From positions 142,980,476 to 143,044,475 of the forward strand of contig NC_133650.1 of assembly GCF_009905375.1 (NCBI RefSeq): 64,000 nt of DNA. The letters are read 5' to 3'. Below the pieces are notes generated by a model. The model ran no database searches and was not told the origin of the DNA. It saw nothing but the letters and a program-made list of their open reading frames with translations. The number at the start of each line of letters is the position of its first letter. Position 1 is the stretch's first letter. This document shows positions 10,812 through 22,706 of the stretch, one piece after another. Source of the stretch: Apium graveolens (taxonomy: Eukaryota > Streptophyta > Magnoliopsida > Apiales > Apiaceae). The position numbers were made by a program, and so were the translations under genes.

Positions 10812-13800
10812 ATGCAAACTCGTTCTCGTACTCGCAAGAGGACTTTAGATACAACTGAGGAGACAGACGAAGTTCTTGATATTCCAGAGAAGATAGATTT
10901 TGAAGATTCGGATTCAGGAAGTGAGCAGAAAGAACCAGTAATCATGGGTGATCGTATTGTTCCGGCCGATCCAGCTCTTATGGACTTTTCTCGGCCTAAA
11001 ATTGATGACATTCAGTCAAGCATCCTTCATCCGGCGATTCAAGCTAACACCTTTGAAATCAAGCCGGGCACTATTCAGATGGTGCAGAATTCTGTTTCTT
11101 TTGGAGGGGCTGCGACTGAAGACCCCAACATGCACATAAGGAATTTTGTCGAGATCTGCAGTACTTTCAAATATAATGGAGTGACTGATGAGGCTATCAA
11201 GCTGAGGCTTTTCCCATTCTCACTGAGGGATAAAGCTAAGGACTGGTTATATTCTGAACCAGCTGGGTCCATCACTACTTGGCAAGATCTTGCGCAAAAG
11301 TTTCTGGTGAAGTTTTATCCAATGGCAAAGACTGCTGCTATGAGGAGCGCTCTTACTCAGTTCATGCAGCAACCTACAGAATCTATGTGCGAAGCTTGGG
11401 AACGCTACAAGGAAATGCTGAGAAAGTGTCCACATCATGGAATGCCCGATTGGATGGTGATCACTGGTTTCTATAATGGTTTGGGGGCCCAATCTCGACC
11501 CATGCTCGATGTAGCAGCTGGAGGCGCCTTGTGGGCCAAAAGCTATACTGAGGCTTATAATCTTATTGAGACTATGGCTGTAAATGAGCATCAAAACCCA
11601 ACTCAGAGGATGATGCCTGGGAAGGTAGCAGGTATTCTGGAAGTCGATGCAGCCACCGCTATTGTAGCGAAGCTCCAAGCGCTGTCTATGAAGATCGATT
11701 CTCTAGCTACCTATGGAGTCAATCAAATAGCTATGGTCTGTGAGCTTTGTGCAGGTTCTCATGCTACGGATCAGTGTTCTCTTGTTAATGAATCTGTTCA
11801 GTATGTGAACAATTATCAGCAACAACAGCAGCCTGTGCCAGCTACTTATCATCCTAACAACAGAAATCATCCAAATTTCAGCTGGGGTAATAATCAGAAT
11901 GCTATTTAGCCACCATATCAGCAAGGTGTGAGTAAACAGTTCAATCCACCTGGATTTCAGCAACCACAACAATATGCTCAAAGGCAATCATATCCTCAAC
12001 AGGGAAGTGCAGCTGTACCCACTAGTGCTGATTTTGAGGAACTTAAGCTGTTGTGCAAGAGTCAGGCGGTTTCTATCAAGATCTTGGAAAATCAAATCGG
12101 TCAAATAGCTAATGCAGTGCTCAATCATCAACCTGGAACACTTCCCAGTGACACGTAAGTACCAGGCATGAAGGAAGCTAAAGAGCAAGTCAAGGCTATT
12201 ACCTTAAGGTCTGGGAAAGTTGCTGATGCTGAAAAGACAAAAGAAGAAGAAGCTGAAGTTGGAGATGAAGAAGCTAAGTAAAAGGAGAAAGCGGCGGAAT
12301 CAAGGAAGACTACTGTTGAACACACTCTGCCTGAGGGTAATACAGGGGAGAAACAACTCTATCCTCCACCACCTTTCCCTAAGAGATTGCAACAACAAAA
12401 GCTGGATAAGCAGTTCGGTAAGTTTCTGGAGGTGTTCAAGAAACTTCACATCAATATACCTTTCGCTGAGGCTCTGGAGCAAATGCCTAGTTATGCGAAG
12501 TTTATGAAGAGTATTCTTTCAAGGAAGGTGAAACTGGATGACCTTGAGACCGTTGTTCTAACGGAAGAATGCAACGCTGTGCTGCAGCAAAAGTTACCTC
12601 CAAAGCTTAAAGATCCAGGTAGCTTCACCATTCCTTGCACCATTGGCAAGTTGTCGTTTGACAAGTGCCTTTGTGACTTGGGAGCAAGCATCAATCTGAT
12701 GCCGTTGTCGATCTTTAAAAAATTGGATTTGCCTGATCCAAAACCCACCTACATGTCTCTACAATTGGCTGATCGTTCTATTACTTACCCAAGGGGCATA
12801 GTGGAGGATGTGCTAGTCAAGGTGGATAAGCTCTTCTTTCCTGCAGACTTTGTTATTCTAGATTTCGAGGAAGATAAGAAGATTCCCATAATCTTGGGAA
12901 GACCTTTCTTGGCTACTGGACGTACCTTGATAGATGTGCAAAAAGGAGAACTTACTATGCGGGTGCAGGATCAGGATGTGACCTTCAATGTATTCAAAGC
13001 AATGAAATTTCCTACAGAAGATGAGGAGTGCTTAAAAGTGGATGTGATTGATTCTGCGGTTACTTCAGAACTCGATCATATACTAATGTCTGATGCATTA
13101 GAAAAGGCCTTAGTGGGGGATTTTGATAGTGATGATGAAGATGGCAACGAGCAATTACAATATCTTAACGCTTCTCCCTGGAGGCGAAAGCTGGACATGC
13201 CGTTTGAATCTCTTGGTACTTCTGACCTCAAGAATGCTGAAGGAAAGCTCAAACCATCAATTGAGGAAGCACCTACCTTAGAGCTTAAGCCATTACCTGA
13301 ACACTTGAGGTATGCTTTTTTAGGTGATGCATCTACTTTACCTGTTATTATTGCATCTGACCTTTCAGATAGTGAGGAGGACAAACTCTTAAGGATTTTG
13401 AGAGAATTCAAATCTGCTATTGGATGGACCATAGCAGACATCAAAGGGATCAGCCCTTCATATTGCATGCATAAGATTCTGCTAGAGGAGGGTAGTAAGC
13501 CAACTGTTGAGCAACATCGCAGACTTAATCCTATCATGAAGGAGGTGGTGAAGAAAGAAATTCTGAAATGGCTGGATGCAGGCATCATTTATCCTATTTC
13601 TGACAGTTCTTGGGTGAGCCCCGTACAATGTGTGCCTAAGAAAGGAGGTATCACTGTGGTAGCAAATGAGAAGAATGAGCTCATCCCCACTCGAACAGTT
13701 ACAGGATGGAGAGTATGCATGGACTACCGAAAGTTGAACAAGGCCACGAGGAAGGATCACTTCCCTCTTCCATTTATTGATCAGATGCTTGACAGGTTGG

Positions 13801-16177
13801 CTGGTCATGAGTATTATTGTCTTCTGGATGGTTATTCCGGGTATAATCAGATTTGTATTGCACCAGAGGATCAAGAAAAGACTACCTTCACTTGTCCATT
13901 TGGCACGTTTACTTTTCACAGAGTTTCGTTTGGGGTATGTGGGGCACCGGCCACTTTCCAGAGATGTATGATGGCTATATTCTCTGACATGATTGTAAAT
14001 AATGTTGAGGTGTTCATGGACGACTTCTCTGTCTTTGGACATTCGTATGATGAATGTTTGAATAATCTTCGTGCCGTGCTCAAAAGGTGTGTGGAAACTA
14101 ATTTGGTGCTCAATTGGGAAAAATGTCATTTTATGGTGCGTGAAGGCATAATTCTTGGGCATAAAGTCTCTAGAAAGTGTCTTGAGGTGGATAAAGCCAA
14201 GGTGGGAGTCATTGAAAATCTTCCACCACCTATTTCTGTGAAAGGAATCCGTAGTTTTCTTGGTCATGTGGGTTTTTATCGGCGGTTCATCAAGGATTTT
14301 TTGAAGATATCTAAGTCGTTGTGCAACTTGCTTGAGAAAGATGTACCTTTCAAATTTGATGATGAATGTTTGACGGCATTCGAGACTCTTAAGAAGAGTT
14401 TAATCACTGCGCCAGTTATTACAACACCGGATTGGACAGAGCCTTTTGAGATGATGTGTGATGCGAGTGATTATGCGGTAGGTGCAGTTCTCGGGCAGCG
14501 CAAGAATAATCTCTTTCATGTGGTCTACTATGTTAGCAAGACCTTAAATGAGGCCCAAATGAACTACACCACTACTGAGAAGGAGCTCTTAGCTATAGTC
14601 TTTGGTTTTGAGAAATTTTGATCTTATCTGCTTGGGACAAAAGTGACGGTATTCACTGATCATGCGGCCATTCGCTATTTGGTTTCCAAGAAGGATTCGA
14701 AGCCGAGACTCATTCGTTGAGTGCTCTTACTACAGGAATTTGAGTTAGAGATCAAGGATCGGAAAGGTACTGAGAATCAAGTAGCTGATCACCTCTCTAG
14801 ATTGGAGAATCCCGAGTCTACTTTACAGGATAAGACATTGATCAACGAGTCTTTTCCGGATGAGCAGTTGTTCGCAGTTCAGGAGGAAGAGCAATGGTTT
14901 GCAGATATTGTAAACTATCTTGTCAACAATAATTTGCCTCCTAATTTGACCTCAGCTCAAAAGAAGAAGTTTCTGCATGAGGTGAAGTGGTATATGTGGG
15001 ATGAACCATACTTGTTTAGACAGGGAGCTGACCAGATCATCAGGAGATGTATCCCGTTCTGTGAGACGGAGGAGATATTACGAGACTGCCACTCCACAGT
15101 TTATGGTGGACACTATGGGGGTGAGAAGACGGCAGCTCGTATTCTGCAAGCAGGTTTTTTCTGGCCTACCTTGTTTAAGGATGCTCATCAGTTTATTTTA
15201 AGGTGTGATCGTTGCCAAAGAGTGGGAAATTTGACGAGAAAGGATGAGATGCCGTTAAATGTGATGCTTGAAGTCGAGGTCTTTGATGTTTGGGGAATCG
15301 ATTTCATGGGGCCTTTTGTCTCGTCCTACAACAATCAGTACATCTTGCTGGCAGTCGATTATGTCTCAAAATGGGTAGAAGTCAAAGCTCTACCGACAAA
15401 TGATGCAAAGGCAGTGTTGAATTTTCTTCATAAGCAGATTTTCACAAGGTTCGGAACGCCTAGGGTAATCATAAGTGATGAAGGGTCGCATTTTTGCAAC
15501 CATAAGTTCACTTCTATGATGCAGCGTTATAATGTGAATCATCGAGTTGCTACTGCCTATCATCCGCAAACAAATGGTCAAGCGGAAGTGTCTAACAGAG
15601 AGATCAAGCGCATTCTAGAGAAGGTTATTTGTCCGTCAAGGAAGGATTGGTCTTTAAAGCTCGATGAAGCTGTTCGGGCTTACAAAACAGCATACAAAAC
15701 TCCACTTGGTATGTCCCCGTTTCAACTTGTGTATGGTAAGGGATGTCATTTACCTGCGGAGCTTGAGCATAAGGCCTATTGGGCGTTGAAAAAGTTGAAC
15801 CTGGATCTAGATGCAGCTGGAAAGAAGCGAATGCTTCAGCTTAATGAACTTGATAAATTTCGACTCCAAGTGTACGAAAACAACAAAATGTACAAGGAAA
15901 AGGTGAAAGGTGGCACGATAGGAAACTACATCCTAAGTTATTCGTGCCGGGGCAACAAGTTCTCTTATTCAACTCTCGTCTCCGACTTTTTCCTGGGAAG
16001 TTGAAATCAAGGTGGTCTGGACCTTTTATTGTCAAAACTGTGTTTCCACACGGAGCGGTGGAGATTTTTGAAAATGATTCGGACCAAGCATTCAAGGTTA
16101 ATGGTCAGCGTTTGAAGCACTACTATGGGGACACGGCAAACCGAGAAGTGGTTAGTGCCGTTTTATTGTCAACTTGA
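10812..16177 (+). pseudogene. Athila gag-pol, broken
   Basis: One frame runs from ATG 10812 to about 15908. Order: Gag (10812 to about 12400, with CPHHGMPDWM near 11430 and AITLRSGK near 12195), aspartic protease (DLGASINLMP near 12675, ILGRPFLATG near 12893), reverse transcriptase (VCMDYRKLNKA, LLDGYSGYNQI, active site FMDD near 14013), RNase H (CDASDYAVGA near 14456) and integrase (HHCC at 15086-15220, [14 protein letters not shown] and the acid in [11 protein letters not shown] near 15575). In-frame stops lie at 11907, 12156, 12279, 14619 and 14718. Near 15909 the reading shifts by one base, and the integrase tail ends at 16177. The 14619 and 14718 stops sit where Athila relatives usually have Arg and Trp, as expected for C-to-T/G-to-A decay. 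The protein cannot be made whole. Confidence 0.93.
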
Positions 16178-16335
16178 GGAAGGTACGCAATGTCAAGCTA
16201 ATGACGAAAAGGAAGCGCTGCGTGGGAGGCAACCCATGATTTGTTGTTATAGGAACCCTTAGAAGTTAATAACCTATCCAAAACTACAAAAAAAATCAGA
16301 AAAACCGGGCTGAATTTTTTTTTTCCAGTGACCCC

Positions 16336-16413
16336 CTGAGCGCCCGCTCAGCTCTACTGAGCGACCGCTCAGCAAGCTGAGCGCCCGCTCAGCTTTGCTG
16401 AGCGACCGCTCAG
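16336..16413. repeat. GC-rich palindromic array in Athila 3' internal region
   Basis: Two units of CTGAGCGCCCGCTCAG alternate with CTGAGCGACCGCTCAG. They are related to, but not identical with, the array in the LTRs: here the second half keeps CGACCGCTCAG and stays fully palindromic. The array sits in the untranslated stretch between integrase and the small downstream ORF. Confidence 0.9.
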
Positions 16414-16570
16414 GGGTCGGCTGACAGAATTTTTTTTTAAGTCAATAAAAATACAAAAAAATCAGAAAAATAAAACACAAATTTCAGCCCATTAAACCCA
16501 CAACCTATTCCCCATTATACCATGATTTTTACCCATAAACCCAATCCTAATCAAATTCTACCCTAATCCA

Positions 16571-16679
16571 TTCCCTATATATACATACACCTATCCCATA
16601 TATCTCCCACACAACTTCTACACTAAAACTCTCTCCCAAACACAAAAACACAATTCTCAAGCACTTTTATTCAGATTCA
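16571..16679 (+). promoter_or_regulatory. Putative internal promoter: TATA box and leader
   Basis: TATATATA at 16576-16583 is followed by about 97 bp of C/A-rich, G-poor sequence (ACACAACTTCTACACTAAAA, CTCTCTCCC) up to the ATG at 16680. This is how a plant core promoter with its 5' UTR looks, and it differs from the surrounding coding and spacer sequence. Promoter activity is inferred from layout only. Confidence 0.5.
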
Positions 16680-16976
16680 ATGGCACCTAAGAGAGTAAGT
16701 ACTATTGATAGCAACAGCACTTTGCCTACGGCTGGTTCTTCGAGAGCTCAGGAGGGTGCTGGGATGGCTGATGCCCAATATAGGAAGATGTCACGGAGGA
16801 TGGATGCTATGTATGAGACGCATAGCAGGTTTGCTCATGAGCTCACCCTTGTACTAGGGACTGCTTTTCGAGGCCTTGGAGCTGACATCCAGTGGCCAGT
16901 TTTTGGTGAGGACTCTGCATATTCGCCTCCTGATACACCACCCACTGAGGTTGATGATGATGATGACTCCGAGTAG
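16680..16976 (+). CDS. Small acidic ORF in the envelope position of the Athila
   Basis: A 98-codon intact ORF starts MAPKRVSTIDSNS and ends in an acidic tail (EVDDDDDSE). The middle, MSRRMDAMYETHSRFAHELT, looks helical. It has no signal peptide or membrane segment, so it does not resemble an envelope protein, although some Athila elements carry an env-like ORF here. It is the only unbroken ORF of this element apart from chance ones, and a TATA-like leader precedes it. It may be a truncated or specialised relic of the third Athila ORF; function unknown. Confidence 0.55.
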   Translation: MAPKRVSTIDSNSTLPTAGSSRAQEGAGMADAQYRKMSRRMDAMYETHSRFAHELTLVLGTAFRGLGADIQWPVFGEDSAYSPPDTPPTEVDDDDDSE

Positions 16977-18136
16977 GTATACCCTGTGTTCCTTTCTACT
17001 ACCTTCACTGGGGACAGTGAAGATTTTAAGTTTGGGGTTGGTAGCTAATGAATATCTTGTGTGTGTGTCATATAGCTGCATATTCATGATAGTTAGTTCA
17101 TATAGTTGCATAATTTTTGCCATATAGTTTTTTTTATATATAGCTTTATTTGTTTATCATATCATGTAGCTCATGCATATACCATGATCCCTTTTGCAAT
17201 GAATTACCGACTGATTTATGATGTTGACGCGAGTGTAGTGATAGCATTAAAGTGATGATTGAGTCATGTAGGTTGATATGCATGCTGGAAACACTTGTAT
17301 TTTCAATAAGTCTTAGAGAATGCTTTAGGACTAGATTGTTGTTATGATCTGATTGTTTTCGAGGTTAATCTATTTATTATGCTTAGAATTTTATAATAGG
17401 TTCTTAGTGATAAAGGCATGAAAAAGAAAAAAAAATGGAGTAGAAAAATGGAATTTGTTGCTAATTGTGGCTAGGTGTCAATTGGCTAGTAGCCGGCTCG
17501 TATATTTATGCGAGTAGTCTAGGGTTGAGCAAGATGGAGCGAAACGCACTTGCTCAGAAATTTTGAAAAAAAAGAAGAAAAAAAAGAGTATGTGTTTATG
17601 CATAATTGATCACGAGTGGGCTCTTTGGTATTCGAGTTATTAAGTTCTTAGGGGACTTTGTGCCTAGTGACCTAAGGCTTTTAGAGTCTGGGATCCGCTA
17701 ACCTAACGCTCGCTACATGGATACCATTGTATAAGTCTTTTGTGGACCTCACTCATTGCACGGTCAAATAAGCATTACTGTTAGGAATAAAAAGCATGAT
17801 TCCATGATAAGCTCCAGAATTCTTGTAGTGTTATAAGTCACTTTGTGCCTAGAATTTTTATTCTTTGTATAATCATATGATTTCCTTGATGATAGTTGAG
17901 TGATAATAATTGATTTAGTTCCGGAGCATATCTGTTAAGCATCTGCACACAACACGTTTCTGGCTGTATGTTAGTTGGCATGGTTTAATTGATCTTTAGT
18001 CGCCTAATTGTATTTGTTGAGATGTTGTAAGTTGGTTGGTTTGTTCGTAGTAAGGGGGATCGCTGCATTTCATATAGATTGCATTCATGTATGTTTTTAT
18101 TTGTTTTTGAGTCTGTGGCGCTTGAGGACAAGCATC
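16977..18136 (+). other. Athila 3' untranslated spacer
   Basis: About 1.16 kb without a convincing ORF. It includes a polypurine-like phrase, TTTTAAGTTTGGGGTTGG at 17024-17041, that copies the true polypurine tract found 1.1 kb downstream. Several A-rich tracts lie near 17419 and 17567-17590. Confidence 0.7.
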
Positions 18137-18154
18137 GATTTAAGTTTGGGGGTG
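18137..18154 (+). promoter_or_regulatory. Athila polypurine tract
   Basis: GATTTAAGTTTGGGGGTG abuts the TGATAAG start of the 3' LTR. It is the expected primer for plus-strand cDNA synthesis. Confidence 0.8.
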
Positions 18155-19584
18155 TGATAAGTGACATTTTATACCACTTAGAACGTCTTAAAATGGCTTA
18201 AATTGGTGTCTTGAAATCAAATATTTTGTGTATTTGATGCGTTTTTCTAGTGTTTGTGCGTTTCAGGGTAATAGTTGTATTTCGGGGGAGTAATCATCAA
18301 TAATAAGCCTTGGCATGTGTCTAGCATCGCGAGAGGGAAGAAAGGAGCAGATTACAGCGAAGAAACGGAGCAAAAATCAGACATTTTCCAGTAGGGGTCT
18401 GAGCGGCCGTGCAGGAAGCTGAGCGCCCGCTCAGCTATGCTGAGCGGCCGCGCAGGGTCTGGAAATTAAAATATTTATTTTAGACTTCTACTTCTGTTTG
18501 GCTTCCAACTTCTGTGTAATCTGAGTTTTATGGGACTTCTATATAAGTAGATCCAGAGACGTTTCACGTGTGTTGAATCATTGTCTTAATCGAGGAGCGA
18601 AGGAGATAAGGAAGAAGACCGTTTTAGCACACCGCAACGAAGAGGAAGCATATTTTCTTGTGATTCTTTATTTCGTTGTAACGTTGGATGCTAGTTTTCT
18701 TTGCTTTGAACCTATTTACTCTTGTGACATACTCTGGTTTAATATAATTAGTTTAGTTATTATTCTCTTGTGTTTATTTATCATGTTTTCATATGAACCC
18801 ATGATGACGATAAGTGCTAACATGGGCTAATCGTGATCATGGGGTTGTAACGGATTTACTATAGAATTCTTTAGTTAGTTGTTTAATACCTTAGTGTGTG
18901 ATGATTGTATGATATCTAGTGTTGGTTGTGCGTATTCGTCTTATGTGCGTCGCGAACATATAAGATAGGGAGTTAATCTCTTGTGAAGCGACGGTGGATC
19001 TCGAGATTTAGAACTTGCCATGCTAGCATAGGTTCATGTATGATGTTGCATGATTAGTGGGTAACTCTAACCGTTTTATTCGCCCTGTGTAATCAAAAGG
19101 AATAACTTGTACTTAAATCATTATGTTGTCAATTTCTGTAGATATATAGGGACTCAACATAATTGATGCATATTCAACTTCTATCTTAATTGTGGATATT
19201 TGGTAGAATGGTATTAGTACAATGAAAGTTGGCTTTTATCAGTTTCGTGTTATTCGATTAATATCATCACTATTGCATACTAAGGGTAATAACAATGACT
19301 ATTGAAGGAAGTAGTAATGAAGTTGTGATCTCATGAGTGTTTTATTATTGTTAATCCGAAGTGTTAATTAAGTGGTTAATTTTAGTAGTTAATTGTAGTT
19401 AACAATTAGTTAATATAATTCTAAGTGTTTTTGTCTTAACATTGAGAAGTAAACATACATTGGTGAGTGAGTTTAATTGAACATAATTAGTCTGAGTCTC
19501 TGTGGGAACGAACTAGAAAGTATTCTATATTACTTGCGAACGCGTATACTTGCGTGTATTATAGCGCGTGTTTTCGCCCTAACA
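18155..19584 (+). repeat. Athila 3' LTR (1430 bp)
   Basis: Same ends as the 5' LTR. It lacks exactly one 21-bp unit (CTGAGCGCCCGCTCAGCTATG) of the palindromic array, whose remainder lies at 18399-18455. Otherwise the two LTRs align without gaps. The right flank carries the second CACAC. Confidence 0.95.
18399..18455. repeat. GC-rich palindromic array in Athila 3' LTR, one unit shorter
   Basis: It starts with CTGAGCGGCCGTGCAG, then one full unit, CTGAGCGCCCGCTCAGC plus CTGAGCGGCCGCGCAG. Compared with 9464-9541 one 21-bp block has been lost, or gained in the other LTR, as expected for slippage or hairpin deletion. Confidence 0.9.
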
Positions 19585-21150
19585 CACACCACCTTACTCC
19601 AGCCCTTACTTTTAATCCAACTGAGTGCTTCTTTTATCACCAAAGCTTGAGCCATAGTAGAAGACACCATACCTGGAAGATACTGAGTTCGCACTTGAAC
19701 AAGATCCTTATAATCATCCCTTGCAATCAAAGCCAAATCTGAAGCATTATACTCAGAGAAAATTGATGCATCTGCTGAGATCTTCATGTATTCAATATAT
19801 GGTGCAACCCAAACTCCTTCCCGTCACCTTCAACAAGATTAGGATAACGTGATAGTTGTTTATTCTTTTGGGCTATAGTCCATTGTAGAAGAAACTGCTT
19901 AGCTTTTGCTATAACAACATTCAGACGAGTAAAATTCTTGTTCCAAACAAAATCATTTCTAGCTTCCATAACAACCAACAAACTGAAGCCACTCTGCTCT
20001 TTTCTCGTTGTCACAAACCTCCAGAACCCTCTGCCACCATCAGAAAAAATTATAATTCCCGTTTGCAGTGACCTGAGGTAACAGTCGTTGCCAATATTGA
20101 GCTGCCAAAGTACAATGACATAAAATATGCTCCACTGTTTCATCACCATTTCTGCATACTTGACAAACTTAGCTGACATGTATGTATTTCTGCATTAACA
20201 TCATCATTGTAGGCAAACAATTCGACAAATCTCTCCACATGAAATTTAAGATCTTTGGAGGTGCTTTTACTCTCTACGTCTTTCTCCACGTATTATTCTG
20301 ATCATTCCGTCTCCGTAAATTATTTTGTTATTGAAGAAGTCTATAGGCACTTCGAACAGAGTAATGCCCCGACACTTCTTTTCTATAGTAAAATTCATCC
20401 TCCTCACTACTCTCTGTCAGATTTATACGCCTAATGCACTGCTGGTCACGAGTATGGAACATGTCACTCAGAATTTCCTCATCCCACCCTCTGTGATCCA
20501 TAGACATTAAAAGACTAACCTTGTGATTTTGCAAGCCTTGGACCGTTGAAGTTACAAACGGATTGTTCTCATCTAATAACCAGGGCTGACCAACAATATT
20601 AACAGAGTTCCCCAAGCCAATTTTCCACCTCATACCTTCTGCAATCATATACTTAGCTTCCCAAATACTCCGCCAAACAAAATTAGGATTATTACCAATT
20701 TGTGCATCCATAAACGAACAATCAGGGAATTAACGCGCCTTGAAAACCTTACTAACCAAACTGTGAGGATTTTTAATAAATCTCCAACCTTGTTTCCCAA
20801 GCATTGCTAGATTAAAATATCTAGAATCTCTAAATCCCATTCCCCCACAAGATTTATCTCGACTCAATTGGTCCCGACTCATCCAGTGTATACTTTTACT
20901 AGCTGTCTTCTTAGTAATCCACCAAAATTTTGAAATACATCTCTCCACATCTTTAGTGATCTCTAATGGCAGTAAAAATACGCTCATCGCATATGTTGGC
21001 AAAGATTGAATGACTGACTTGACCATCACTTCTTTTCCGTCCTGGTTGATAATTTTTCCAACCCAGCCTTGAGCTCATCTTCTTACTTTATCTTTCAGAA
21101 AACCCAGCGTTGCCACTTTACTTCTTTTTATCATATTAGGCAGGCCCAGA
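19585..21150 (-). pseudogene. LINE ORF2, thumb/zf-RVT region and N-terminal half of RNase H
   Basis: On the minus strand, from right to left: LGLPN, KVATLGFLKDKV and VIQSLPTYAMSVFLLP (after the RT core, 20960-21150), GGMGFRDSRYFNLAMLGKQGWR (20810-20875), the zf-RVT region with VWRSIWEAK and a HYSVRSAYR motif (20340-20690), the C-x-x-C region near 20120-20160, and KISADASIF...SSTMAQALVIKEAL of RNase H (19590-19785). Several frame changes and stops separate these blocks. The sequence resumes across the Athila at 9219 and across the solo LTR at 22707. Confidence 0.85.
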
Positions 21151-22706
21151 TGAAGGGTTTCGAGCACATAAACGCAACGAAAATAGTAATTAAAAAAAGT
21201 GAAAAACCAGAATTTTCAAAACCCACCGCAGGATTTATGCGAAAAACAGATATTTAATTCGTAGATCAGATTGTTTACCTTAAGAAGCTTTACAAATTGG
21301 TTGAATAATGGAAATCCAAAGATTGTTCAATCACCACGCATCCCGCTCTCGCGATCTATGCTTTATCAGTATCCACACGAATGCTTGAACTCAAGGATTG
21401 GATGTGTACTAGCACAAACTCGTTTCTTCTTGTTCTCTCCATCTTCTCTCTTGGTGGCTAGGGTTTTAGTAAAAGTCTTATTTTAAAAATCAGCCACAAG
21501 AGATATTATATGGAGAGTAGAAAAACAAATTATAACTCTTAACTAATTAGGAGTTATTATTAATTCAAAATTCCTATTTGTATAATAATTATGTCACACC
21601 TAATTATTTAACAACTGAATTTCATAATTAATATTAGTAAATTCGAATATCATTATTTATCTAATTAGTTAAGTCATACTTAATTAATATTATAAATAGT
21701 TCGTATTACTTTAATATAATTTAAATTCAATTTAAATTATATAATTTTTCAAGCATTCTTTGTGTGTGAACCTATAGGTTATTATTACCTTGGCAACGAA
21801 TTTTAAATCTAATTTAAAATCGTAAACAATGAGCGGCATCTAGTAATACATCATTGCTATCCAAGTAATAATAATTGAATCGGTGATCGATTAAATCTTT
21901 CTTGAATAATGTACAATGTAATATATTCCCTTTAACCAAATATTATAAATTAAACTAGAGGCATGTAATGTGTCATCCTCATCATATTTTAATCCATGTT
22001 CCCTTGATCAATGAGTAGACTATCATATCAAATCAACATTTGAGTGTGACCACACATTGAATAGTCTAGCTCACACAAGAGGCCAATGATATCACTCCTA
22101 AAATTAGGATGGTTAAATCCTTTCTAGATCATTCATATTTCTCATACGATTAATAATATACCCGAAATACACTTTTATCATTACCTGGTCAATGATAACT
22201 TTTAATGTAATCAAAGTACATTAATTCTCGTATAAAAATATAATGATTTCAAGTCTAAGAACCATTACATCATTATCACAGTGAGAATTTCTTATGACAC
22301 AATATACATGGAAAATCTCACATTGGGTTTGTTCAGCACCATGTACATATACATCTGCCTATATTTTTGACTTTAGCATCACTATACCTATGATCAATGA
22401 GATGCGACCATCACTCCACAAACACACCGGTCTTAATGCATTATTATTGTCCCTTAATAATAATTCTTGACTGGGGACCTTCAGGAATATTGATACTATT
22501 CTCATAATTTCATTTCTAAGTCACGTACTTAGAGGTATAATATTCTTATCATATTCCAAGGACATTTATTAATCTAACATTTATATCGCATTAAATTAAG
22601 AATTAATAAATTATAAAAAGAATAATCGATACAACATAAATATTAATAATTCAAATGTCTTAAACTAAAAAATTATAGTGTTGTCTCTAGGGCACAAACA
22701 CTAACA
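21151..22706 (-). mobile_element. Solo LTR, probably Ty1/copia, inserted in the LINE
   Basis: Read on the minus strand it starts TGTTAGTGTTTGTGCCCTAG and ends AAACCCTTCA. The flanks are CCAGA (21146-21150) and CTAGA (22707-22711), a 5-bp target duplication with one later change. The LINE reading continues directly across it (CMYL then GLPN). It is 1556 bp long, AT-rich, without primer site, polypurine tract or protein, so it is a solo LTR left by LTR-LTR recombination. The TGTTAGTGTTTGTGCC start is one I associate with plant copia LTRs (Angela/Bianca-like); the lineage is an inference. Confidence 0.85.

Larger units (their letters stand above)
9220..19584 (+). mobile_element. Athila-type Ty3/gypsy LTR retrotransposon, complete but decayed
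   Basis: Two LTRs (9220-10670 and 18155-19584) begin TGATAAGTGAC and end CGCCCTAACA, flanked by the 5-bp duplication CACAC (9215-9219 and 19585-19589). The internal region has a tRNA-Asp-type primer site, a single gag-pol frame, a small ORF in the envelope position and a polypurine tract. The long LTRs, the tRNA-Asp primer site, the Gag motif RCPHHGMPDWM and the AITLRSGK motif are Athila hallmarks. The LTRs have the same length except for one 21-bp unit missing from the right LTR, and differ by about two dozen substitutions by eye. Five in-frame stops and a frameshift make it non-autonomous. Confidence 0.95.

Noticed and set aside
11247..11678. Minus-strand ORFs opposite Athila gag-pol (also 13076-13588 and 13482-14267)
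   Set aside because: Shadows of the real plus-strand frame; no family motif.
16336..16413. CRISPR-like look of repeated GC-rich palindromes
   Set aside because: Only four half-units with no unique spacers, in plant retrotransposon DNA; not a CRISPR array.
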